Counted from the stretch's first letter, positions 1 through 7,161 are shown. The stretch is 9,496 nt of DNA from Chloroflexota bacterium (GCA_013695505.1 JACDAH010000373.1:1-9496); one strand, 5' to 3'. Numbers and translations: made by a program. The notes: generated from the sequence alone by a model not told the origin.

Positions 1-1
1 C

Positions 2-679
2 GCCGAGGCAATTCCCAGCGTGGCTGGGCAGATCGTGCCGCCGGCTGGCTGGCTGGCTGGGCTGTTCGACGCAGCACGGCGGGTCGGCGCAGTTCCTATC
101 GCCGACGAGGTCCAGGTCGGGTTCGGGCGCGTCGGGTCGGCTGTCTGGGCGTTCGATGCGCAGGGCGCTCTGCCCGATATCGTGACGATGGGCAAGCCGA
201 TCGGCAACGGCCATCCGCTCGGCGCGGTCGTCACAACGCGGGCCATCGCGGACGCCTTCGCCAATGGCATGGAGTACTTCAATACGTTCGGTGGCAACCC
301 GGTCTCCGCCGCGATCGGACTGGCCGTCCTCGACGTGATCGTGGAGGAGGGCCTCCAGGAGCATGCCCGGGTCACCGGGGAGCGGCTAATCGCCGCCGTG
401 CGCGAGCTCGCGACCCGTCACGAGCCGATCGGCGACGTCCGCGGGATGGGCCTGTTCGTCGGCTTCGAGCTCGTTCGGGATCGGGGGACGCGGGCGCCCG
501 ACGCGGATCTCGCGACCGAGCTGGTCAATCGCGCCGCCGAGCGCGCCATCCTCATGAGCACCGACGGCCCCGACCACGACGTGATCAAGATCAAGCCCCC
601 GATGGTCTTCTCGGCCGCCGACGCCGACCGCCTGGTCGAGACCCTCGACGCGATCCTCCGCGAGATCGCCACCGGCTGA
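2..679 (+). CDS. Class III PLP-dependent aminotransferase, C-terminal part (5' end outside window)
   Basis: The 225 visible residues are the second half of a fold-type I class III aminotransferase; the frame is open to the left edge, so the start lies outside. The PLP pyridine-binding aspartate sits in [13 protein letters not shown] (D35 of the visible part). The Schiff-base lysine is K65 in [15 protein letters not shown]. The [20 protein letters not shown] segment and the C-terminal small domain ([21 protein letters not shown]) are intact through the TGA stop. The [10 protein letters not shown] lysine context is typical of the AGXT2/ethanolamine-phosphate phospho-lyase branch, which also occurs fused to phosphotransferase domains; without the N-terminus I cannot say whether this protein is such a fusion or which amine it uses. 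It converges on the TerB-like gene, with 25 bases between the stops. Confidence 0.93.
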   Translation, partial: AEAIPSVAGQIVPPAGWLAGLFDAARRVGAVPIADEVQVGFGRVGSAVWAFDAQGALPDIVTMGKPIGNGHPLGAVVTTRAIADAFANGMEYFNTFGGNPVSAAIGLAVLDVIVEEGLQEHARVTGERLIAAVRELATRHEPIGDVRGMGLFVGFELVRDRGTRAPDADLATELVNRAAERAILMSTDGPDHDVIKIKPPMVFSAADADRLVETLDAILREIATG

Positions 680-698
680 TCCGCCGCCAGCCGGCGGA
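680..698. terminator. Candidate stem-loop terminator between convergent genes
   Basis: A perfect 7-bp inverted repeat, TCCGCCG (680-686) and CGGCGGA (692-698), with a 5-base loop, begins one base after the aminotransferase stop and ends just before the stop of the facing TerB-like gene. The position suits a bidirectional terminator. There is no T-run on either side, so classical intrinsic termination is not shown. Confidence 0.4.
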
Positions 699-704
699 GA
701 CAGC

Positions 705-1298
705 TCAGCTGGCCGGTGCTCCGCTCGGTCCGCCCGCCCGGCGCAGGGCCTGGACCGCCGACAGCTGCTCGTGGAACTCGGATCGGACGGCGTTGATATC
801 GCCGAGCTCGAGGTCCAGCTCGCGAGCGATCTCGTTGATCGTGCCGGCCTCGGGAGCCGTGATCGTGCCGTCGACGGCGCTGACCGCAAAGCAGCAGCGC
901 AACAACGCCAGCCGCTGGGCCGGCGTCGAGATCGAGCGGAACTCACGGGTCACGACGAAGTCCTCCGTCCCGCCGTTGACCTTGGCCTGGACCTTGGCCA
1001 TCGAGACGACGAGCACGGCCTGAGCGCTATCGAGCCCGCCGTACTCGACTGCGAACCTCTCCATCAGCGTGGTCTCGTCGTCACTGATATCGAAGTCGGC
1101 GTTGGCGGCCCTGCTCATCACGTAGGCGAAGCAGGCCAGGAAACGCGCCTCGGCGGGTGGCAGAGCCTCGAGCCGGGCCACGATCCGGCGCGCCGTCGCC
1201 GTCTCGGCGGCGGAGTCGGGGAGGGGAGCGGCGATGTCGCCGACGGGCAGCCGCGGGTCGGGTTGGGTTCGGTCGAGGCCGAGGAAGCGACGGAACAT
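705..1298 (-). CDS. TerB-like (tellurite-resistance TerB fold) protein
   Basis: This 197-residue protein has an all-helical, acidic TerB-like domain (about residues 45-180). Two acidic loops carry the D-x-x-I/S-x-x-E pattern of the fold: ADFDISDDE (67-75) and AVDGTITAPE (141-150), the latter followed by the INEIARELDLELGDINAV helix pair. TerB-type domains are cytoplasmic, bind metal in some members, and are linked to stress responses; a specific role cannot be read here and no other ter genes are visible. I chose the ATG at 1298 because AGGAG lies 7 bases upstream and the domain needs nothing further. The same frame is open upstream through the thioesterase gene, so an automated call might fuse them into one long protein. 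The C-terminal tail (GGPSGAPAS) is low complexity. Confidence 0.8.
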   Translation of the reverse strand: MFRRFLGLDRTQPDPRLPVGDIAAPLPDSAAETATARRIVARLEALPPAEARFLACFAYVMSRAANADFDISDDETTLMERFAVEYGGLDSAQAVLVVSMAKVQAKVNGGTEDFVVTREFRSISTPAQRLALLRCCFAVSAVDGTITAPEAGTINEIARELDLELGDINAVRSEFHEQLSAVQALRRAGGPSGAPAS

Positions 1299-1305
1299 CG
1301 AGGAT

Positions 1306-1310
1306 CTCCT
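1306..1310 (-). promoter_or_regulatory. Ribosome binding site deciding the TerB-like start
   Basis: AGGAG on the minus strand, 7 bases before the ATG at 1298. It supports independent initiation of the TerB-like gene rather than translation as the tail of a thioesterase fusion. Confidence 0.65.
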
Positions 1311-1311
1311 G

Positions 1312-1790
1312 CCAGCGGTCGTAAGCGGGATGGTCGGGCCCGACCGCGACGAACGTCCCGCGGCCGTGGCCGTGACGACGCCATCGGATTCGATCTCGGC
1401 CTCGACGGTCGCCCGATCATCGGCCGAAGCGACGATCCATGCCCGGAGGTCGATCGGCCGGTCGGACGGTGTCGGCCGCCGCATCCGGATGGAGTACTCG
1501 AGGGTGACGGTCGTCGGTGGATGGTTCGCGCCGCGGGCAGCCATCAGGTGCCACGCGGCGGTCCAGTTGGCATGACAGTCGAGCAGGGTTCCCAGGATGC
1601 CGCCGTTCACGACCCCGGCGAACGCCTCGTGCTCGGGACGCGGCACGAACCGGGCGACGAGCACGGTCAGGTCCGTGAGGTCGGGCCGGCTCCCGATGTG
1701 CAGCCCGACCGGGTTGGCCGGTCCGCACCCGAAGCAGCGTCCGTCCGGTGCGAAGCGTTCCTGAAGGCTGGGATCCGACTCGGCGATCAT
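1312..1790 (-). CDS. PaaI-type hotdog-fold acyl-CoA thioesterase with an out-of-frame C-terminal tail
   Basis: A hotdog thioesterase of the PaaI/THEM4-like group, expected to hydrolyse acyl-CoA in the cytosol. The N-terminal RCFGCGPANPVGLHI (residues 18-32) and the helix motif VVNGGILGTLLDCHANWTA (60-78) are characteristic; the usual HGG is NGG, with D71/H73 after it. The frame starting at ATG 1790 matches the family to ATAAG (residue 145, codon 1358-1356). The expected ending, GTFVAVGPDHPAYDRW, is then encoded in another frame down to 1312, as if one G were missing from the GGG at 1359-1357. In the raw frame, unrelated residues follow and translation continues into the TerB-like gene to 705. 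This is either a recent frameshift or a consensus error. No strong ribosome binding site precedes ATG 1790. The gene is divergent from the epimerase and followed by the TerB-like gene. Confidence 0.75.
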
Positions 1791-1794
1791 TGTG

Positions 1795-1842
1795 CCGAGT
1801 ATCGCAGTCGTACTCGGACCAGGCGGGTTGGGCACGACTGCG
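1795..1842. repeat. Two overlapping inverted repeats in the divergent thioesterase/epimerase spacer
   Basis: CCGAGTA (1795-1801) pairs with TACTCGG (1811-1817) around a 9-base spacer. CGCAGTCGT (1803-1811) pairs with ACGACTGCG (1834-1842) around 22 bases. They share base 1811, so both could not form fully at once in RNA. The first arm ends four bases before the thioesterase ATG. This could be a shared operator for the divergent genes or a leader structure of the minus-strand transcript; neither is proven. Confidence 0.45.
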
Positions 1843-1903
1843 CTGGGCGCGGCGCATCCGGCCTTCCCGGATCGGCGATCATCGGCGGTACGAAGCAATC
1901 CTC

Positions 1904-1908
1904 GGAGG
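1904..1908 (+). promoter_or_regulatory. Ribosome binding site deciding the epimerase start
   Basis: GGAGG, 6 bases before ATG 1915. The reading frame is open further upstream to an ATG at 1792, but that stretch does not resemble the family and has no such site. Confidence 0.7.
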
Positions 1909-1914
1909 CGATCC

Positions 1915-2613
1915 ATGCAGGTGATGGTGTTCGGCGCGACGGGCGCGATCGGTCGCCCGCTCGTGGCGATGCTGCGCGCTGCCGGCCACGAGGTCGTCGG
2001 GACGACGCGCTCGGTGGATCGAGCGGAGGAACTCCGCGCGGCGGGCGTCGAGCCCGTGGTCGTCGACGCGTTCGACGCCGGTTCGGTGCTGGCCACCGTT
2101 GCCGCAGCCCGGCCCGACGTGATCATCAACCAGTTGACCGATCTCGCCGCTGGGTTCGACGACGCTTCTCTCCGACGGAACGCCCGGCTCCGGATCATCG
2201 GGACACGCAACATCGTGGAGGCGATGCTCGCGGCGGGCGTTCGGCGGCTGCTCGCCCAGAGCGCCGCCTGGCTCTACGCACCGGCCGACCATCCCCGGAC
2301 CGAAGACGATCCGCTCCGCAGCGTGGGCGTCGACGACGCTGTCCTGCCCGGCATCGTCGAGCTGGAGCGCCTGACCCTGACGACGCCCGGCGTCGACGGC
2401 ATCGTCCTTCGCTACGGCTTTCTCTACGGCCCCGGGACCGTGAGCGACCGGCCGCAGGACCGGCCGCCCGTCCATGTCGCAGCGGCCGCACGGGCCGCCT
2501 CGCTGGCCATCGACCGCGGCGGACCCGGGATCTACAACGTCGTCGACGATGGCGCGGATGTCTCGAACACGCGCTCCAGGAACGTACTCGGCTGGGCGCC
2601 GACCGAGCGCTGA
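1915..2613 (+). CDS. NAD(P)-dependent epimerase/dehydratase-like atypical SDR protein
   Basis: A 232-residue extended-SDR relative. The Rossmann nucleotide loop is G7-ATG10-AIG13 after the first strand (MQVMVFGATGAIGRPL). Other family features are DVIINQLTDL (68-77), the NARLRIIGTRNIVEAMLAAGV helix (89-109), SAAWLYAP (116-123), LRYGFLYGPGT (165-175) and IYNVVDDGADVSN (206-218), ending in LGWAP. The usual YxxxK catalytic pair is absent (GIVELERL occupies the region), as in several atypical SDR groups that bind NAD(P) without being classical epimerases. The substrate is unknown. It is shorter than sugar epimerases (about 300 residues) but shows no internal break. The start is set by GGAGG at 1904-1908. 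It is divergent from the thioesterase and converges on the GH65 gene. Confidence 0.87.
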   Translation: MQVMVFGATGAIGRPLVAMLRAAGHEVVGTTRSVDRAEELRAAGVEPVVVDAFDAGSVLATVAAARPDVIINQLTDLAAGFDDASLRRNARLRIIGTRNIVEAMLAAGVRRLLAQSAAWLYAPADHPRTEDDPLRSVGVDDAVLPGIVELERLTLTTPGVDGIVLRYGFLYGPGTVSDRPQDRPPVHVAAAARAASLAIDRGGPGIYNVVDDGADVSNTRSRNVLGWAPTER

Positions 2614-2662
2614 ACGACGAACATGAGAGCGCTGGCGCCGAAGATCGGAACGAACCCGTCGG

Positions 2663-2678
2663 TGGCTGACCTCAGCCA
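2663..2678. terminator. Candidate stem-loop between convergent epimerase and GH65 genes
   Basis: TGGCTG (2663-2668) and CAGCCA (2673-2678) form a perfect 6-bp stem with a 4-base loop in the 97-nt space between two facing stop codons. Position favours a terminator; there is no T-run, so the call is weak. Confidence 0.3.
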
Positions 2679-2710
2679 AGGCTGCTTCGACCCGTTCACC
2701 CGGACGGCGG

Positions 2711-4783
2711 CTACTCAGACGCGGCGAGACTCGCGTTCGGAGTGCCGGAACGAGCGACGAGGGAGTAGGGCCGCCCGCGCACCCATACGCGCTCGACCTC
2801 GATGCCGCGCCACCCCTCGGGCATCGTGGGTGGGCGAGCCGGCCAGGTCTCGGGTTCGCCGGAACTCGGGCGGAGGCCGGTGAACCCGTACAGGAGTCCC
2901 GTCAGGTAGCCGCTCAGGTTCGCGAACATGGGGGACGCCCGCGGCCGGTCGTCCCTGGACCGCGGGTACTCGTCGGGTTCGAGGAACGGCTCGTTGATGA
3001 AGTCGCCATACCCGCGCTCGAGCAGGCGGCCGGCCAGAGCAGGTTCGCCGGCTCGAGCTGCGTACACCGGGAGCAGAGCGCTGAGCATCGGCGCGCCGAC
3101 ATAGAGCGGTGCCTGCTCCAGCGCCGCGTACCGATAGGTCGCGAGCTCCGTTTCGGGATCCGTCTGATAACCGAGCGGGAACAGGCCTGCCGCGCCCTCT
3201 GGAACGCCACCCTGCGGCTCGGAAAGGCGGGCCCGATCGTGATTGATGATCGCGCCGCGTCGCCGGTCTCGAGGAAGGACCAGTCGCGCGGCGATCTGCC
3301 CCCACAGGTCGGGCGCCGGCTCGTCGATCATGGCGGCGCAATCGACTGCCGCCTCCAGCGCGAGAGCGGCGGACATGTTCGTGTAGGCGTTGTTGTCAAC
3401 CGACGTGTAGACCTCGCGCGGTCCGACGGTACCGAGGATCTCGTAGCCGCGCCGCGTTCGCACGACCCGCGACACGATGAACTCGGCCACGGAGCGAAGG
3501 ACGGGCCAGGCGATCCGTCGGGCGTAGTCTCGATCTCCCGTCGCGTTCACATACCCGGCGAATGCGAGGGCGATGTCCGCGCTGACGTGATCCTCCGTGT
3601 ACGGCCGAGCGCCTGGTGTCGCCTCTTCCCCGTGCTGGGGACAGCTTTCCCACGGATACATGGCGCCGCGCCAGCCGTGAAGGGCGGCGTTGTGGTGCGC
3701 CGAGGCCAGGTTCCGAAAGCGATAGTCCAACAGGGCGTGGGCGGCGTGCGGGGCGAGGAGGAGCAGCGGCGGGAGCGTGAACGTCTCGATGTCCCACATC
3801 ACGTGGCCGTGGTAGTAGTGGTAGGTCGGCCAATAGGCGAGACCGAACAGCGATGTGCTCGCCAACGACGCGGAGTGCGTCGAGCTGAGCAGGTAGAAGA
3901 CGCTTGCGTCGGTGATCGCCTGCCAGCGCCGATCGGCGCCATCCAGGACGATCCGGCCCGTCCAGAGCTCGTCCCATTGGCGGCGGTTGTCGCGCCGCAG
4001 CCCGTCAAGCGTCAGCTTCGCGCCGAGCGCCGCGATTCGCCCCGCCTCTTCGTCCGGTCGTGCGTGCGACAGGTCCGGAACCACGGCGCTCAGGAGGCTG
4101 AGCCGGTAGCGCCGATCCCGACGAGCCCGCACCCGGTAGGTGGTGGAGAATCGGCCGCGATCGTCGCGCGTCGCAGTCGATCGCTCCGCCCCGGCATCGC
4201 CTGCGAATGCCGTCGTGTATGCAAGGCCCAATGTGGCCAGGTTTCCACCCGAGTGCCAGCGGAGGCGGCCGTCGACATCCTCATTCGGGCCCTGGTCCTG
4301 GGGCTGGGGATGATCGTCCTCGAAGCCGGGCACTCCCGACGCGTCCAGCCCCGCGGACAGCTCGATGTCGGCAGCTCCATCGACGGTGACGGTGACATCG
4401 AGGGCGGCCAGGCCCGGGACGGAGCGGGAGCAGAAAACGGTGGTCTCGACTGTTGCGGTCGTCCCGCTCGACCGGAATGTCCAGCGCGTCACCAGCTCGC
4501 CGACGGCGAAGTCGTACTGCTGGTCGATGAGCCCGACCCATTCGGGAGCCGTCGAGGCCCACACCCCGTTGAGCGAGACGTCGGCCGCAAGGATGTATGG
4601 CGCTCGGCCGAGGCCCTCGACGCCGTCGTCGGGAGAGATGCCGGCGAAACCGCTGACCGTGGTGGTCCCGGGGAGGTGGGGGAGACTCGCGAACCGAATG
4701 CCGATGACCCCATTCGACAGGTAGGGCGGGAGCCGTGCCGGGAGAAGTGCCCGCACCGTGCCCGGGCTCAGCGGCGTCGGCAT
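2711..4783 (-). CDS. Glycoside hydrolase family 65 protein, PGGHG/ATHL1-like branch
   Basis: A 690-residue GH65 protein: N-terminal beta-sandwich (about 1-260), linker, (alpha/alpha)6 catalytic barrel (about 285-640) and a short C-terminal sheet. The barrel motif HVMWDIETF holds D331. GPREVYTSVDNNAYTN (454-469) holds E457, at the position of the family's general acid in GPDE. EPFLEPDEYP (598-607) holds E602 and E605. The D331/E457/E605 spacing parallels the three carboxylates I recall for human PGGHG (D301, E430, E574). The Ser-rich phosphate loop of maltose/trehalose/kojibiose phosphorylases is not visible; GAPMLSALLPVYAAR is there instead. A glucosidase is therefore more likely than a phosphorylase, with unknown substrate. 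No signal peptide is seen, so it is probably cytoplasmic. The start ATG overlaps the glycosyltransferase stop (TGATG), with GAGG 7 bases upstream, indicating translational coupling. Confidence 0.88.
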   Translation of the reverse strand: MPTPLSPGTVRALLPARLPPYLSNGVIGIRFASLPHLPGTTTVSGFAGISPDDGVEGLGRAPYILAADVSLNGVWASTAPEWVGLIDQQYDFAVGELVTRWTFRSSGTTATVETTVFCSRSVPGLAALDVTVTVDGAADIELSAGLDASGVPGFEDDHPQPQDQGPNEDVDGRLRWHSGGNLATLGLAYTTAFAGDAGAERSTATRDDRGRFSTTYRVRARRDRRYRLSLLSAVVPDLSHARPDEEAGRIAALGAKLTLDGLRRDNRRQWDELWTGRIVLDGADRRWQAITDASVFYLLSSTHSASLASTSLFGLAYWPTYHYYHGHVMWDIETFTLPPLLLLAPHAAHALLDYRFRNLASAHHNAALHGWRGAMYPWESCPQHGEEATPGARPYTEDHVSADIALAFAGYVNATGDRDYARRIAWPVLRSVAEFIVSRVVRTRRGYEILGTVGPREVYTSVDNNAYTNMSAALALEAAVDCAAMIDEPAPDLWGQIAARLVLPRDRRRGAIINHDRARLSEPQGGVPEGAAGLFPLGYQTDPETELATYRYAALEQAPLYVGAPMLSALLPVYAARAGEPALAGRLLERGYGDFINEPFLEPDEYPRSRDDRPRASPMFANLSGYLTGLLYGFTGLRPSSGEPETWPARPPTMPEGWRGIEVERVWVRGRPYSLVARSGTPNASLAASE

Positions 4784-5964
4784 CAGCTCGCCTCGAGCCG
4801 CGACCCGGTCTCCAACCGCTCGCCGGCTTCCCGGTTGCGCGAGCCCCGCCGGTCAGCCATGACTGGGATCCGCTCAGCGGCGTCTGGCCTCGGCACGTCA
4901 ACCCCCACCACGGCTGCGTACACGCACTCGTAGTCGTCGAGCATTCTCTCCACGGAGAAACGCCCGACCGCCCTCTGTCGGACCTGCCGGCGGTCGAGGA
5001 ACGTCGCCCGCTCGACCGCGAGGACCGCCTCCTGCAGGTCATCGACAAGGAAGCCTGACCGACCGTGCTCGATGATCTCCGGCAGGGCGCCGGCGCGGCG
5101 TGCGATCACGGGGGTCCCGGTCGCCATCGATTCGATCGCCACGAGCCCGAACGGTTCAGGCCAGGCTCCGAGCATCACGGTCGCCAGCGCACCCGCGTAC
5201 AGCTCATCTCGCTGCCCCGGACCGACCTCACCGAGGAATTCGACGACGCCTTCCTCGATCGCCGGGGCGACGACCTCATCGAAGAGCTCCCGCTCCCGCC
5301 GATCGTAGACCTTGGCGGCGACCCTGAGGGACAATCCGGTCGCCCTCGCAAGCGCGACGGCATCGGCGACGCCCTTCTCGGGAGCAATCCGGCCAACGAA
5401 GGCCAGATAGCTTCCGACGGTCGTCCCGAAGGGCGCGCGAGCGAGGTCGAGGCCGTGCGGGATCGTGGCGACCCAGTTCGCCCGCGGAGACCAGCGCCGC
5501 TGACTCTCGCTGATTGCGACCAATGGAACGTCACAGAACTCATCGAGCAGCGCAGGGTGGCCCGCGACGTCCAATCGGCCGTGGAATGTCGACACGACGG
5601 GGGTCGGCGACCATCGAGCGAAGGGCAGCCCCATCGTCTCGACGTGCGAATGAATCACGTCGAACTCGCCGGCTCGGGACCAGGCTTTCGCGATCGTCAG
5701 GTTCAGGTAGGAACCGAGGTCACCCTCGTAGCCCGTGGCCCAGAGGCTCTGTGGGATCGTGGGCACGAGCTCGCAATCGACCTGGGAGTCGCCGGGGGCA
5801 AAGAGCGTGACGTGATGTCCGCGCCTGTGCATGCCGTCCACCAGGGCCGCCACGATGCGCTCCGTACCCGCGTACCGAGCGGGCGGGATGGGCAGCATCG
5901 GCGGTGACAGGACCCCGATCCGAAGCCTTTTGGGGCGTGTGGCGCGCTCCCCGATCCGCTGCAC
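4783..5964 (-). CDS. GT4-family glycosyltransferase (GT-B fold)
   Basis: A 393-residue retaining GT-B glycosyltransferase of family GT4, transferring a sugar from a nucleotide donor in the cytoplasm or at the inner membrane face. Visible features are the first strand LRIGVLSPPMLPIPP (14-28), the glycine turn YAGTERIV, FDVIHSHVET (101-110), STFHGRLD, IPHGLDLARAPFG (168-180), FVGRIAPEKG (189-198), and the E-x7-E donor motif PEPFGLVAIE with E270 and E278, followed by MATGTPVIARRAGALPEII. I prefer GTG 5964 because GGAGG lies 7 bases upstream; in-frame ATG 5985 and GTG 6057 exist but lack good ribosome sites. The C-terminal 30 residues are a charged tail. It overlaps the GH65 start by one base, implying that one makes and the other trims a related glycoside. 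Acceptor and donor are not identifiable. Confidence 0.88.
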   Translation of the reverse strand: MQRIGERATRPKRLRIGVLSPPMLPIPPARYAGTERIVAALVDGMHRRGHHVTLFAPGDSQVDCELVPTIPQSLWATGYEGDLGSYLNLTIAKAWSRAGEFDVIHSHVETMGLPFARWSPTPVVSTFHGRLDVAGHPALLDEFCDVPLVAISESQRRWSPRANWVATIPHGLDLARAPFGTTVGSYLAFVGRIAPEKGVADAVALARATGLSLRVAAKVYDRRERELFDEVVAPAIEEGVVEFLGEVGPGQRDELYAGALATVMLGAWPEPFGLVAIESMATGTPVIARRAGALPEIIEHGRSGFLVDDLQEAVLAVERATFLDRRQVRQRAVGRFSVERMLDDYECVYAAVVGVDVPRPDAAERIPVMADRRGSRNREAGERLETGSRLEAS

Positions 5965-5971
5965 GCTCGAC

Positions 5972-5976
5972 CCTCC
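5972..5976 (-). promoter_or_regulatory. Ribosome binding site choosing GTG 5964 for the glycosyltransferase
   Basis: GGAGG on the minus strand, 7 bases before GTG 5964. The upstream in-frame candidates at 5985 (ATG) and 6057 (GTG) have no comparable site. The resulting N-terminus begins 13 residues before the first conserved strand. Confidence 0.6.
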
Positions 5977-6099
5977 TGCTGACATGGACCCAACGACGGC
6001 CTGGAGATCGCCCCTCACGGCAGACGCCGCGCGCCAGGCGGGTGGGCACCCTGTCACTGATCATCGGAGGCCATTCGGTCGTGCGATAGGTTCGGGTCC

Positions 6100-6128
6100 G
6101 GACGTTTCGATTCAGGGACGTTGCGATT
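6100..6128. repeat. Operator-like 13-bp direct repeats upstream of the GT4-GH65 pair
   Basis: GGACGTTTCGATT (6100-6112) and GGACGTTGCGATT (6116-6128) differ at one base and repeat with a 16-bp period. They lie in the 209-nt space between the F420 oxidoreductase stop and the glycosyltransferase start, where a promoter for the GT4-GH65 pair is expected. Read on the minus strand, one copy contains GAAACGT, which resembles half of some LacI-family operators. No convincing -35/-10 pair was found beside them. Confidence 0.5.
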
Positions 6129-6137
6129 GCCGCCCCC

Positions 6138-6152
6138 AGGTGACCCTCACCT
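6138..6152 (-). terminator. Candidate stem-loop after the F420 oxidoreductase gene
   Basis: AGGTGA (6138-6143) and TCACCT (6147-6152) form a perfect 6-bp stem with a 3-base loop, 22 bases downstream of the oxidoreductase stop. No T-run follows. It could end the upstream transcript and separate it from the GT4-GH65 unit. Confidence 0.3.
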
Positions 6153-6173
6153 CGCTCGGGATGCTTCCACGTC

Positions 6174-7160
6174 TCAGGAGGTCGCTGACGCAGACTTCGA
6201 CCCTCGCGCGAATCGCGGCAGGACGTCGCGTGCGTAGGCCTCGATGAAGCCTTCCTGGTCGGACCCGACCTGGTGGACGTAGACGTGATCGTAGCCCGCG
6301 TCGACGTACTGCTGGACGGCGGCAACATGCCGATCCATGTCCGGTCCGCACACGACCTGCTCGGCAATCATGTCCTCCGTCACGATCTCCGCCAGCTGCT
6401 CGAAGTGCTTCGGATTCGGCAACTCCTGTCCGGACTCCCCGGGGATCGCAGCGGTCGGCCACACCCGGTGGGCGGTGTGGCGGGCCGCCTTCACGTCCTT
6501 TCCCCAGCACACGGTCAGCTGTCCGTAGCGCGGTCGCTTGCCAGTTCCGGCGCGGTCGAACGCCTTGAGCAGGTCCCTCTCCGGCGCGGTCCCGATGAAG
6601 CCGTCGCCGATCTCGCCGGCCAGGGCTGCGGCCCGCGGCCCCGACCCGGCGACGTGGATCGGCACGGACTTCTTTGGCAGCGTGTAGATCCGGGCGTTCT
6701 CGACGGTGAAGAACTCGCCGTCGACGCTGGTGACTGCGCCGGTCCAGAGCTCGCGGATGATCCCGATGGCCTCGCGGAGCATCCGCGCTCGCACGTCCCA
6801 GTCCGGCCAGCGGTCACCGAGGATGTGCTCGTTGAGGTTCTCGCCGGTCCCGACGCCTAGGAAGAACCGCCCCTCCATCATCGCGCCGGCCGTCGCCGCC
6901 GCCTGGGCAATGATGGCGGGATGGATTCGGATCGTCGGACAGGTGACCCCCGTCCCGAGCTCGAGAGTGGTCGTCGCCTCGGCGATCCCTCCGATGACAC
7001 CCCAGACGAACGCGCTCTGGCCCTGGGCCTCGACCCACGGATGGAAGTGGTCGCTGATCAACGCGAAGGGGAACCCGGCCTCTTCTGCCAACCGGGCGTG
7101 ACGGACAAGGTCGCCTGGCCGATGCTCCTCCGAGGAGAGGGCGTAACCGATCCGAACCAT
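6174..7160 (-). CDS. F420-dependent LLM-class oxidoreductase (glucose-6-phosphate dehydrogenase-like, TIGR03557-type)
   Basis: A 328-residue TIM-barrel protein of the luciferase-like/F420 superfamily, using deazaflavin F420 for hydride transfer. It resembles mycobacterial Fgd1: H38 and W42 in SDHFHPW correspond to Fgd1 H40 and W44, and E107 in VGTGENLNE to E109. The TCPTIRIHPAIIAQA, FFLGVGTG, ELWTG and AGEIGDGFIGT blocks are in family order. Where Fgd1 has the phosphate-binding lysine after GDGFICTSG, this protein has GTAPERD, so glucose-6-phosphate is doubtful; the broader TIGR03557-type family is a safer name. The ATG at 7160 is chosen because GGGGAAG lies 7 bases upstream and it gives the standard N-terminus MVRIGYALSSEE; the ATG at 7193 adds 11 atypical residues and has no site. 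It follows the 54-residue gene by one base, so they are probably cotranscribed. Confidence 0.9.
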   Translation of the reverse strand: MVRIGYALSSEEHRPGDLVRHARLAEEAGFPFALISDHFHPWVEAQGQSAFVWGVIGGIAEATTTLELGTGVTCPTIRIHPAIIAQAAATAGAMMEGRFFLGVGTGENLNEHILGDRWPDWDVRARMLREAIGIIRELWTGAVTSVDGEFFTVENARIYTLPKKSVPIHVAGSGPRAAALAGEIGDGFIGTAPERDLLKAFDRAGTGKRPRYGQLTVCWGKDVKAARHTAHRVWPTAAIPGESGQELPNPKHFEQLAEIVTEDMIAEQVVCGPDMDRHVAAVQQYVDAGYDHVYVHQVGSDQEGFIEAYARDVLPRFARGSKSASATS

Positions 7161-7161
7161 G

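Noticed and set aside
705..2213. One continuous 502-codon minus-strand frame
   Set aside because: The upstream 140 codons are antisense to the well-supported epimerase and have no family resemblance. The rest contains two unrelated domains, with a separate ribosome site before the TerB-like part.
771..2669. Long plus-strand frame of 632 codons opposite the TerB-like and thioesterase genes
   Set aside because: Rich in Arg, Gly and Asp with no domain pattern. It is the antisense of genuine genes and arises from GC-biased codons.
3239..4933. 564-codon plus-strand frame opposite the GH65 gene
   Set aside because: Composition is typical of an antisense shadow; the GH65 frame carries clear catalytic motifs.
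5065..5907. 280-codon plus-strand frame opposite the glycosyltransferase
   Set aside because: Charged, low-complexity shadow of a protein with an intact E-x7-E motif and GT-B blocks.
6081..6111. Promoter for the GT4-GH65 pair with TATCGC as -10
   Set aside because: The hexamer at the -35 distance is ATCGAA, too far from consensus to support a call.
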